The notes beneath the pieces are model-generated. The model was given only the letters and a program-made list of their open reading frames with translations, did no database searches and was not told where the DNA came from. Position numbers and translations under genes: made by a program. Source: Hyphomicrobiales bacterium (lineage in GTDB: Bacteria > Pseudomonadota > Alphaproteobacteria > Rhizobiales > Aestuariivirgaceae). Taken from it: a DNA stretch of 20,044 nt. The stretch lies in assembly GCA_026996935.1 (NCBI GenBank), contig JALWJW010000122.1, positions 1 through 20,044 on the forward strand. Reading direction: 5' to 3'. Positions 13,713 through 20,044 of this stretch are shown piece after piece. Position 1 is the first letter of the stretch. The number at the start of each line of letters is the position of its first letter.

Positions 13713-15956
13713 ATGACCAGTTTTGATGGTGTTGTTCCAGCGCTTAATGCAGCGCTAGAAAAGCGCGGCTATGAAGAATTAACCCCGGTGCAAAAAGCAG
13801 TAATTGAGCCTGAACTGGCTGATAAAGACATGCTTGTGTCAGCCCAGACCGGCTCGGGTAAAACGGTTGCCTTTGGTATGGCGATTGCACCAACTTTGCT
13901 TGAAGGTAAAGAAAAGTTTGGTCGCGCTGATTTGCCAATGGCATTAGCTATTGCGCCAACGCGTGAATTGGCTTTGCAGGTCAAACGCGAGCTTGAATGG
14001 CTTTATGAAATGACGGGTGTTTCAATTGCCACGTGTGTTGGCGGGATGGATATGCGCACCGAGCGGCGTAATCTAAACCGCGGTGTTCATATTGTTGTTG
14101 GAACGCCCGGTCGTTTGCGCGATCACGTTGAGCGCGGCTCGCTTGATTTGTCCGAGATGCAGGTTGTAGTGCTTGATGAAGCTGATGAAATGCTCGATAT
14201 GGGCTTTCGCGATGATCTTGAATATATCTTAGATGCATCACCAAAAGAGCGCAGAACATTGATGTTTTCTGCCACGGTTCCGCGCGGTATCGGGGCGTTA
14301 GCCAAGCGTTATCAGCGTGATGCTGTTCGGGTGAAAACTGTATCTGATACCAAGCAGCATGTTGATATTGAATACAAAGCCTATACGTTGGCTCCTAATG
14401 ATACACAAAATGCAATCGTGAATATTTTAAGGTTTTATGAAGCCAAAAACGCGATTGTGTTTTGTAACACACGGGTGGCGGTTAATCACTTGACCAGCCG
14501 TTTTGCCAATCGTGGGTTTTCGGTTGTGGCGCTTTCTGGTGAGTTGAGCCAGAATGAACGCAGTCATGCGTTGCAAGCCATGCGCGATGGTCGCGCGCAA
14601 GTTTGTATCGCAACAGATGTTGCCGCGCGCGGTATTGATTTACCCAATCTTGAATTGGTTATTCATGCCGATTTACCTAAAAATGCTGAATCCTTATTGC
14701 ACCGTTCAGGCCGCACAGGCCGTGCGGGCCGAAAAGGGGTGAGTGCATTGCTTGTTCCTTATAACGCGCAAAGGCGCACTGAACGTTTGTTAAAGAGCGC
14801 AAAAATCAGTGCTGACTGGACAAAGCCGCCATCTGTTGAAGATGTGCTTAAGCGTGATAATGAACGGGTGATGGAAGACCCGATGCTGGAGATGCCTCTT
14901 ACTGATGACGAGCAGGTGTTCGTTGCTGAACTTTTGGAGCGTCATGGTGCTGAACAGGTTGCGGCAGCCTTTGGCCGTTTATATCGAAAAGGTAAATCAG
15001 CACCTGAAGAATTGCTTGATCGTGCACCTGATAGGCGTGAGCGCGGGGAAAGGGGCGATCGTGGCGGCAGAGGTGAGCGTGGTGGCAGAGGCGAACGCGG
15101 CGAACGGGCCGAACGTAAACCTCGGGTAGATTTTGAAAATGGTGTCTGGTTTTCTTTATCGGTTGGGCGCAAGCATAATGCAGAACCGCGTTGGTTGTTA
15201 CCGATGCTTTGCCGTGCCGGTCACATTACCAAGAATGAAATTGGTGCGATTAAAATTGAGCAGAATGAGACTTATGTGGAAGTAGCCCCTGATGCGGTTG
15301 AGCAATTGCTGGAATCTGTTGGGCCGAGCCGTAAGGTTGAGAAGTCTGTTAGCTTGACCAAATTGGATGAGAAGCCTAAATTCTCATCTGGTGGTTCAGG
15401 TGGTCGATCTGGTGAGCGATCTGGCGGTGGTGGCCGAGATCGTGGTAGCCGGGGTCGTGATGGTGGTAATCGTGATAGAGGAAGTCGCGGTGGCGATCGT
15501 GGTTTTGAAAGGCCAGCACGCGCAGAACGTCCAGCGCGAGCTGAACGAGATGAAAGACCAAGGCGTGACACGCGAGACGATCAATCGTCTGGCTATAAGC
15601 GCGATGATCGTAAGTTATTTGAAAAACGCGATAAAAAGGGCTTTGATGGTCCTGCCCGTGATCCACGTAAAAACAAACCTGCCTTTGATGATAAACCTCG
15701 TAAACCTAAAGAGCGCAAGCATAAAGCTGAAAGCGGCGGCCAGCCTGGTGACCGTCCTGTCTTTAAAAGGCGTGATGACAAGCCTTCTGGTAAAACTGGC
15801 GGAAAGTTTGATAAAAAAGGCAAGGGCAAGGGCGATAAAGCGGATAAAGGTGGCAAGTCATATAATAAATCTGTAAAAGGAGCCGAGACCAAAGGGCGCA
15901 AAGTTTTAAAAGCTAAACCGGGTACACGGATCAAGCGGATTAAGAAGCGGCGTTAA
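13713..15956 (+). CDS. DEAD-box ATP-dependent RNA helicase with DbpA-like C-terminal domain
   Basis: The 747-residue protein unwinds or remodels RNA using ATP. All core motifs are present: Q motif (FDGVVPAL, Gln27), motif I AQTGSGKT (44-51), Ia PTRELA (82-87), Ib TPGR (131-134), II DEAD (155-158), III SAT (186-188), V ARGID (305-309) and VI HRSGRTGR (330-337). An RG-rich linker (441-469) leads to a DbpA-like RNA-binding domain (about 476-535). A long RGG-, Arg/Asp- and Lys-rich tail (about 558-747) ends KRIKKRR. Such helicases serve ribosome assembly, RNA decay or cold adaptation. The ATG at 13713 begins the family-typical MTSFDG; its ribosome site is weak, but the upstream TTG at 13662 is no better and adds an unusual N-terminus. 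Its stop overlaps that of the bcsS-like gene. Confidence 0.93.
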   Translation: MTSFDGVVPALNAALEKRGYEELTPVQKAVIEPELADKDMLVSAQTGSGKTVAFGMAIAPTLLEGKEKFGRADLPMALAIAPTRELALQVKRELEWLYEMTGVSIATCVGGMDMRTERRNLNRGVHIVVGTPGRLRDHVERGSLDLSEMQVVVLDEADEMLDMGFRDDLEYILDASPKERRTLMFSATVPRGIGALAKRYQRDAVRVKTVSDTKQHVDIEYKAYTLAPNDTQNAIVNILRFYEAKNAIVFCNTRVAVNHLTSRFANRGFSVVALSGELSQNERSHALQAMRDGRAQVCIATDVAARGIDLPNLELVIHADLPKNAESLLHRSGRTGRAGRKGVSALLVPYNAQRRTERLLKSAKISADWTKPPSVEDVLKRDNERVMEDPMLEMPLTDDEQVFVAELLERHGAEQVAAAFGRLYRKGKSAPEELLDRAPDRRERGERGDRGGRGERGGRGERGERAERKPRVDFENGVWFSLSVGRKHNAEPRWLLPMLCRAGHITKNEIGAIKIEQNETYVEVAPDAVEQLLESVGPSRKVEKSVSLTKLDEKPKFSSGGSGGRSGERSGGGGRDRGSRGRDGGNRDRGSRGGDRGFERPARAERPARAERDERPRRDTRDDQSSGYKRDDRKLFEKRDKKGFDGPARDPRKNKPAFDDKPRKPKERKHKAESGGQPGDRPVFKRRDDKPSGKTGGKFDKKGKGKGDKADKGGKSYNKSVKGAETKGRKVLKAKPGTRIKRIKKRR

Positions 15957-16735
15957 AACAGAAAACCGCTATTGATGCCAATATAGGGTGTGAAGTTTTT
16001 TCCCTTTAAGGAGAGCTGAACACCTGCATTAGCGCCAAGGTATATTTGTTTATTGGTCCACAGGTTTAATTTGTAATCACTGGTGAAAATGCCAATGCGG
16101 GTGGTTCTGTATCCTTTTCCGCCAAACAGGGCGATATCTGGCCCGATTTTCCAGCTTGTCGGCATTTTATAGTAGGGTTTTAATTGCGCCCAATATTGAT
16201 TAAATCCCTGAACAAATTGCCCGTTGGCCATGATGCCGAGGGAGTTTGTGAATTTATACTCCCCGTCTAAAGTTGCAGAAAAGCCAATACGGCTTTTGGT
16301 CAGATTGGATCCGGGATCTGATGGCGTTAGAATATGATCTTGCCATACGATACCGCCATATAGGGCTATACGGGTTGTTTTATTGGCATATTGCCATCCA
16401 GCCTGGACTTCAACACTAAAGCCAATTGCATCTATCGTTGCATTTGTTGGGCCGGGTAACGTCGTGTCATATGAAAAACGATAGGCTTTGTTCCAAAGGC
16501 GCAAAATGGGGCCTGATTCAGAAAGGCCAGCCATAGGGGCGTAAATCAATCCTTGATAGGAGTTAAGGGCTTTCGGGCCACCGCCAATTCCAATAATTAC
16601 ATATCCCTGATCTGCGAATACTGATGTTGGAAAAAATACAGTCAAGGCAAGTAAAAGGGTGGCGATAAAATTGCGCAGTGTGCGGACGAATTGTGTCGTC
16701 CCGAATATAAAGGCATTAAAAATTGCCCACCCCAT
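15953..16735 (-). CDS. bcsS: BcsS-like outer-membrane protein (cellulose biosynthesis family)
   Basis: The 260-residue protein has an extended signal peptide (about 1-41, cleavage after TSVFA) and a beta-rich body ending in Phe, as outer-membrane barrels do. Features match the alphaproteobacterial BcsS family by eye: GPILRLW (75-81), GWQY (113-116), WQDHILTPSDP (131-141), QYWAQLK (180-186) and IGPDIALFGG (197-206). BcsS is usually found with cellulose synthase genes and is thought to be an outer-membrane accessory of exopolysaccharide production; its exact role is unsettled. None of bcsA, bcsB or bcsZ is present here, so this copy is an orphan. The start is supported by GGGGAG 7 nt before the ATG. 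A generic outer-membrane beta-barrel is the alternative call. Confidence 0.68.
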   Translation of the reverse strand: MGWAIFNAFIFGTTQFVRTLRNFIATLLLALTVFFPTSVFADQGYVIIGIGGGPKALNSYQGLIYAPMAGLSESGPILRLWNKAYRFSYDTTLPGPTNATIDAIGFSVEVQAGWQYANKTTRIALYGGIVWQDHILTPSDPGSNLTKSRIGFSATLDGEYKFTNSLGIMANGQFVQGFNQYWAQLKPYYKMPTSWKIGPDIALFGGKGYRTTRIGIFTSDYKLNLWTNKQIYLGANAGVQLSLKGKNFTPYIGINSGFLF

Positions 16736-17023
16736 TCTCGCTCTCCCCAGAGACTTTAGAAATATAAGTGTGCATTATATTGTCGATCTGGCAAGGGTGA
16801 TTTTGTTGTTTTTGCCAATTTGCCGCAGAAAATGCAGTTTACAGGTTGTTTGTAATGTTTGTTACAAACTGAAACACCAATTGATTTTATGTCCGGCTAT
16901 GACAGTGCTATTTACAGATTTATGGGCATTTTGGTTGGGTGTTTGAGCAGGAATTTTTCGCAACAAATTTTCTTGGCAAACTGAGTTTGGTAATTTTAAC
17001 AATTTAAACAAAAGGTTATTTGC
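16736..17023. other. 288-nt divergent intergenic region between bcsS-like and acyl-AMP ligase genes
   Basis: It holds no open frame I can support. It carries the perfect inverted repeat at 16848-16869, an AT-rich stretch (about 16950-17015) leading to the ligase, and ribosome sites for both divergent genes. I cannot pick a convincing -35/-10 pair. Confidence 0.5.
16848..16869. promoter_or_regulatory. Perfect 8-bp inverted repeat, candidate operator
   Basis: GTTTGTAA (16848-16855) and TTACAAAC (16862-16869) are perfect inverted arms around the six-base spacer TGTTTG. It lies 113 nt upstream of the bcsS-like start and 155 nt upstream of the acyl-AMP ligase start, so it could control either gene. 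The half-site resembles those bound by some TetR-family regulators, but no regulator gene is adjacent. An RNA hairpin is possible but AT-rich and not followed by a T run. Confidence 0.45.
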
Positions 17024-18808
17024 GTGACTAAAGCTGAGCAACAAGAATTAAAAAGAACACCGCGTTGGACACCAGGTATGAATCAGATTGCCGGAGAGTT
17101 TTCTACTCTCACTGAAGGGCTTGATTATGCGGCTCATGGTGATACGGGTTTGAATTTTTATGCGCCGCGAGGGGCGCTTGAGCATGTGTTGCCTTATCGT
17201 GAGTTGCGTACAAAAGCGCGCTCTACTGCCCGTAAACTATTGCGTGCCGGGTTGCGACGTGGCGAACGTGTTGCCATTGTTGCAGAAACTGGCCCTGCCT
17301 TTATTATTACGTTTTTTGCCTGCCAATATGCAGGCCTTATTCCTTGTCCAGTTCCCTATGCCATGAATATGGGCGGGCATGATGCCTATGTATCTCGCAT
17401 TGAAGGCATGCTCAATGCTGCCGATGCCTCTGCGATTATTGGTCCTGATGTTTCAAAAGAAGCGATTGGGGAAGCGGCAGGGCGCACAAATACGCGGATG
17501 ATTTTAACGCATACATCTTTGCAGGAGCTTGAAGAAGATGGTGAATTAGTTCCGTTTCAGGCGGATGATGTGGCCTATATTCAATATTCATCTGGTTCTA
17601 CATCTGCGCCAAAAGGTGTGCTGATTTCGCAAAAAGCGGCAACAACAAATACGCGGATGATTTTACAGCATGGCTTAAAAGTGCGCCCGGATGATCGGGC
17701 GTTTTCATGGTTGCCACTTTATCACGACATGGGGTTGGTTGGCTTTTTGCTGTCACCAATGATGGGGCAAACAACGGTTGATTATTTGGCCACACCTGCC
17801 TTTGCCCGTCGTCCTGCTTTGTGGTTGAAGCTGATGTCAGATAATCGCTCAACGGTATGTTACGCGCCCTCATTTGGTTATGACTTGGCATCGCGACGCA
17901 TTAAAGATGCTGTCAACGAACTTGATTTATCTGGTTGGCGAATTGCGGGTATTGGTGGTGATATGGTTCGCCCTGATGTTTTGCGTGAGTTTACCGAACG
18001 CTTGAAAGTGGCTGGTTTTAAATCAACGGCCTTTAATCCAAGCTACGGCATGGCGGAATCAACCCTTGCTGTTACATTCACACCGCTTGAAGAAGAAATG
18101 ATTGTGGATGTGGTTGATCGTGCAAAAATGAAAGAATTGGGTCGGGCTGAACCTGCGAGTGAAATTGACAAACTCAATGCCCCTGAAAAAGTGCGTTCAT
18201 TTGTGGCGTGCGGCATGCCGATGCCGGGCCATGAGATTGTTGTGCGAAATGATGATGGCAAAGTTCTTGCTGAACGCGAAATTGGTCATGTGTTGATCAA
18301 AGGCCCAAGTCTTATGGCTGGGTATTATCTCAATAATTCTGCTACCGAAGAAATTATGGGTTCTGACGGTTTTATGGATACGGGTGATATGGGCTATATG
18401 CTTGATGGACAGATCGTATTGACGGGCCGGGCTAAAGATTTGATCTTGCATAATGGCCGCAATATCTGGCCGCAGGACCTTGAGTGGGCCGCAGAACAAT
18501 TGCCTGATCTTAAAGATGGTGATGCCGCAGCGTTTGGTATTGAAGATGAAAACGGTGAGGAACACGTTACCGTTCTCGTGCAGTGCCGGTTTGCTGACCC
18601 GGAACGGCGCGCTCATATTCGTCATGAGGTAAGCACCCTGGTACATCGCGCGGCTGGCGTTGAATGTAATATCGTGTTGGTCCCCACACGTAGCTTACCT
18701 TTTACATCATCGGGTAAGCTTTCACGGGCTGGCGCAAAGGCGAAATACCTTTCTGGCGAAATTCAACCACTTGATATGGATCAGCCACGTCTTGTTGCTG
18801 TTGGCTAA
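17024..18808 (+). CDS. Fatty acyl-AMP ligase / acyl-ACP synthetase (probable sphingolipid pathway)
   Basis: The 594-residue protein is an ANL-family adenylating enzyme of the FAAL type: it activates a fatty acid with ATP to acyl-AMP and passes it to an acyl carrier protein. Motifs: phosphate loop YSSGSTSAPKGV (188-199), SWLPLYHDMGLVG (228-240), YGMAEST (341-347), DTGDMGY (452-458), GRAKDLILHNGRNIWPQD (468-485) and the C-terminal catalytic Lys565 in SSGKLSR. The stretch around APSFGYDLASRR (281-292) is typical of FAALs rather than acyl-CoA synthetases. The start is a GTG with AAGG 8 nt upstream. Downstream lie an epimerase-type reductase and an ACP. The same set in Caulobacter crescentus includes an acyl-ACP synthetase needed for ceramide synthesis, so this is probably its counterpart. 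Confidence 0.9.
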   Translation: MTKAEQQELKRTPRWTPGMNQIAGEFSTLTEGLDYAAHGDTGLNFYAPRGALEHVLPYRELRTKARSTARKLLRAGLRRGERVAIVAETGPAFIITFFACQYAGLIPCPVPYAMNMGGHDAYVSRIEGMLNAADASAIIGPDVSKEAIGEAAGRTNTRMILTHTSLQELEEDGELVPFQADDVAYIQYSSGSTSAPKGVLISQKAATTNTRMILQHGLKVRPDDRAFSWLPLYHDMGLVGFLLSPMMGQTTVDYLATPAFARRPALWLKLMSDNRSTVCYAPSFGYDLASRRIKDAVNELDLSGWRIAGIGGDMVRPDVLREFTERLKVAGFKSTAFNPSYGMAESTLAVTFTPLEEEMIVDVVDRAKMKELGRAEPASEIDKLNAPEKVRSFVACGMPMPGHEIVVRNDDGKVLAEREIGHVLIKGPSLMAGYYLNNSATEEIMGSDGFMDTGDMGYMLDGQIVLTGRAKDLILHNGRNIWPQDLEWAAEQLPDLKDGDAAAFGIEDENGEEHVTVLVQCRFADPERRAHIRHEVSTLVHRAAGVECNIVLVPTRSLPFTSSGKLSRAGAKAKYLSGEIQPLDMDQPRLVAVG

Positions 18809-18860
18809 GCGCCTCGGTTTTCAACTGTGTTGTTGGTTCTATAAATTTGCAAGGTGAGTT

Positions 18861-19820
18861 ATGCCTGTTTCACGTTCATCATCTAAACTGATCGGTGTGA
18901 CGGGCGCGACCGGGTTTGTTGGAAGTCACCTTGTTTCAGCTTTGCAAAAAGACGGGCATAAGGTTCGGGTGCTTGTGCGTGATCGGGAAAAGCTTGGTGG
19001 TGGTGATAAACAATTTGATATTGTTGAAGGTGATTTGAATAATCAGGACGCTCTGGCAACATTTTGCAATGGTGTTGATTGCGTTGTGCATGTGGCCGGG
19101 GCGATTGCAGGTCTGATGCGGCAGGATTTTTTTGATGTTAATGAAACAGGATCGAAAAATGTGGCGCGGGCGGCGGTTGAGGCTGATGTGCCTCGGTTTA
19201 TTCTGGTTTCATCTTTAGCGGCCCGCCAACCACAGCTTTCCCACTATGCCGCGAGCAAAGATGCGGGGGAAAAGACTGTCAGGGATATTCTGCCTCAAGA
19301 GCGGTTGATAATTGCGCGGCCATGTGCGGTTTATGGAGAAGGAGATAAAGCAACATTGCCGTTGATTAAGGCGCTAACCCAACGGGTTGCGGTTTTACCG
19401 GGAACAAAACATCAGCAAATATCATGGGTGCATGTAAAGGATCTGGTATCAGCTCTTGTATGTTTGGCGCAAAATGATGATGTGCCTGATGATGTTGTTG
19501 AAATTTCAGATGGTAAGCAATCGGGCTATTTATGGTCAGAAATGACAGCCTTAGCTGGGAGCGCGCAAGGGCGTAAAATCGGGTTGGTTTTATTGCCCCG
19601 GTTTATTGTTTCATTTGCCGCTGTGTTTGCTGATGTATGGGCTAAAATCCAGCAGAAACCTGATGTGTTTTCGCGCAAAAAAGTCAATGAGATTTATTTT
19701 GATGATTGGGTGGCCGTACCTTGTGATATTGACGGGTGGGCTCCCAAGATCGGGTTTGAACAGGGCTTTGGAGATACTCTTTTGTGGTATCAGCAAAACG
19801 GATGGTTGCCGCGGGCCTAA
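18861..19820 (+). CDS. cerR: NAD(P)-dependent epimerase/dehydratase-type reductase (CerR-like)
   Basis: The 319-residue protein is an extended short-chain dehydrogenase: nucleotide-binding TGATGFVG (14-21), VHVAGAI (77-83), the active-site Ser117/118 with Tyr129 and Lys133 (YAASK), and RPCAVYGEGD (153-162). General family members act on sugar nucleotides, flavonoids or sterols. Here it sits between an acyl-AMP ligase (52 nt upstream) and an acyl carrier protein (54 nt downstream). In Caulobacter crescentus a protein of this family in the same gene order, CerR, reduces 3-ketosphinganine in ceramide synthesis. That role is inferred from context; sequence alone shows only an NAD(P)-dependent reductase or epimerase. 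AAGG lies 6 nt before the ATG. Confidence 0.82.
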   Translation: MPVSRSSSKLIGVTGATGFVGSHLVSALQKDGHKVRVLVRDREKLGGGDKQFDIVEGDLNNQDALATFCNGVDCVVHVAGAIAGLMRQDFFDVNETGSKNVARAAVEADVPRFILVSSLAARQPQLSHYAASKDAGEKTVRDILPQERLIIARPCAVYGEGDKATLPLIKALTQRVAVLPGTKHQQISWVHVKDLVSALVCLAQNDDVPDDVVEISDGKQSGYLWSEMTALAGSAQGRKIGLVLLPRFIVSFAAVFADVWAKIQQKPDVFSRKKVNEIYFDDWVAVPCDIDGWAPKIGFEQGFGDTLLWYQQNGWLPRA

Positions 19821-19874
19821 CAGAACGCTAAAAGGCATTACAATAAAGATTTATACGAACGGAGTATCGCCAAG

Positions 19875-20044
19875 ATGAGCACATCTGATAAAGAGATTTT
19901 TGATAAACTTTCGAGTTTGCTGCAAAAATTCAATACCAAGAATATTGAGTTGACTGAAACCACCGATATTTCAACAGATTTGAATATTGATTCTGTTGCG
20001 GTAATGGATTTCATTATGGAAGTTGAAGATGCTTATGATATTGA
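19875..20044 (+). CDS. Acyl carrier protein, cut by the window edge
   Basis: An open frame of 56 codons starts at the ATG at 19875 (GGAG 10 nt upstream) and runs off the right end. It reads MSTSDKEIFDKLSSLLQKF at the start and contains LNIDSVAVMDFIMEVEDAYDI, the classic helix-2 region of acyl carrier proteins with the phosphopantetheine-bearing Ser in DSV (about residue 38). It carries acyl chains as thioesters. Following an acyl-AMP ligase and a CerR-like reductase, it is probably the dedicated ACP of sphingolipid synthesis that delivers the acyl chain to serine palmitoyltransferase. The main fatty-acid ACP gene normally lies beside fabG and fabF, unlike here. Confidence 0.85.
   Translation, partial: MSTSDKEIFDKLSSLLQKFNTKNIELTETTDISTDLNIDSVAVMDFIMEVEDAYDI

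Noticed and set aside
14942..15934. Several minus-strand and shifted open frames over the RG/K-rich parts of the helicase gene
   Set aside because: They are by-products of the repetitive Arg/Gly/Lys codons; their products are low-complexity Ser/Pro/Arg strings.
1..20044. tRNA, rRNA, CRISPR array, integrase, transposase or prophage genes
   Set aside because: None seen on reading; the gene content is chromosomal and metabolic, with no regularly spaced repeats.

Overview
The window looks like a chromosomal segment of a marine-type alphaproteobacterium, probably in or near the Hyphomicrobiales. This is inference from gene content: a BcsS-type outer-membrane protein, a DbpA-tailed DEAD helicase, a class III cyclase with an N-terminal membrane domain, and a Caulobacter-like sphingolipid gene set. 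Base composition looks moderate (roughly mid-40s % GC by eye, not computed). There are 15 complete protein genes and one gene cut by the right edge. I see no tRNA, rRNA, CRISPR array, transposase or prophage gene.

Left block (about 1-7118, all minus strand). A long imperfect palindrome (4-121) lies just past the end of a membrane GGDEF protein gene (136-933). Upstream of that is a tight three-gene group: a six-helix membrane nucleotide cyclase, a small [2Fe-2S] subunit and a large molybdopterin-binding subunit, separated by 24 and 5 nt. The two subunits together form an IorAB-like molybdenum hydroxylase. A HerA-type ATPase gene lies 99 nt further upstream.

Middle block (7249-13545). A TetR regulator, a YbfB/YjiJ-type MFS transporter and a glutathione S-transferase form a compact plus-strand operon with a palindromic candidate operator just before the regulator. 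A monohaem cytochrome c gene follows, then a 447-nt intergenic stretch with a probable terminator and a palindrome, then a LysR regulator. The LysR gene overlaps tail-to-tail with a secreted DUF4198 protein gene. That gene is divergent from a HupE/UreJ-type membrane protein gene. Both secreted proteins appear to begin with His after signal-peptide removal, suggesting a metal-related pair.

Right block (13713-20044). A DEAD-box RNA helicase with an RGG linker, a DbpA-like RNA-binding domain and a very basic tail converges on an orphan bcsS-like gene; their stop codons share a TTAA. The window ends with a plus-strand operon: fatty acyl-AMP ligase, NAD-dependent epimerase/dehydratase-type reductase, and an acyl carrier protein cut by the edge. 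The gene set and order match the Caulobacter crescentus ceramide/sphingolipid locus (acyl-ACP synthetase, CerR ketosphinganine reductase, dedicated ACP, then serine palmitoyltransferase). I therefore predict that serine palmitoyltransferase starts just outside the window. This is the most coherent pathway here, although the pathway type is known rather than new.
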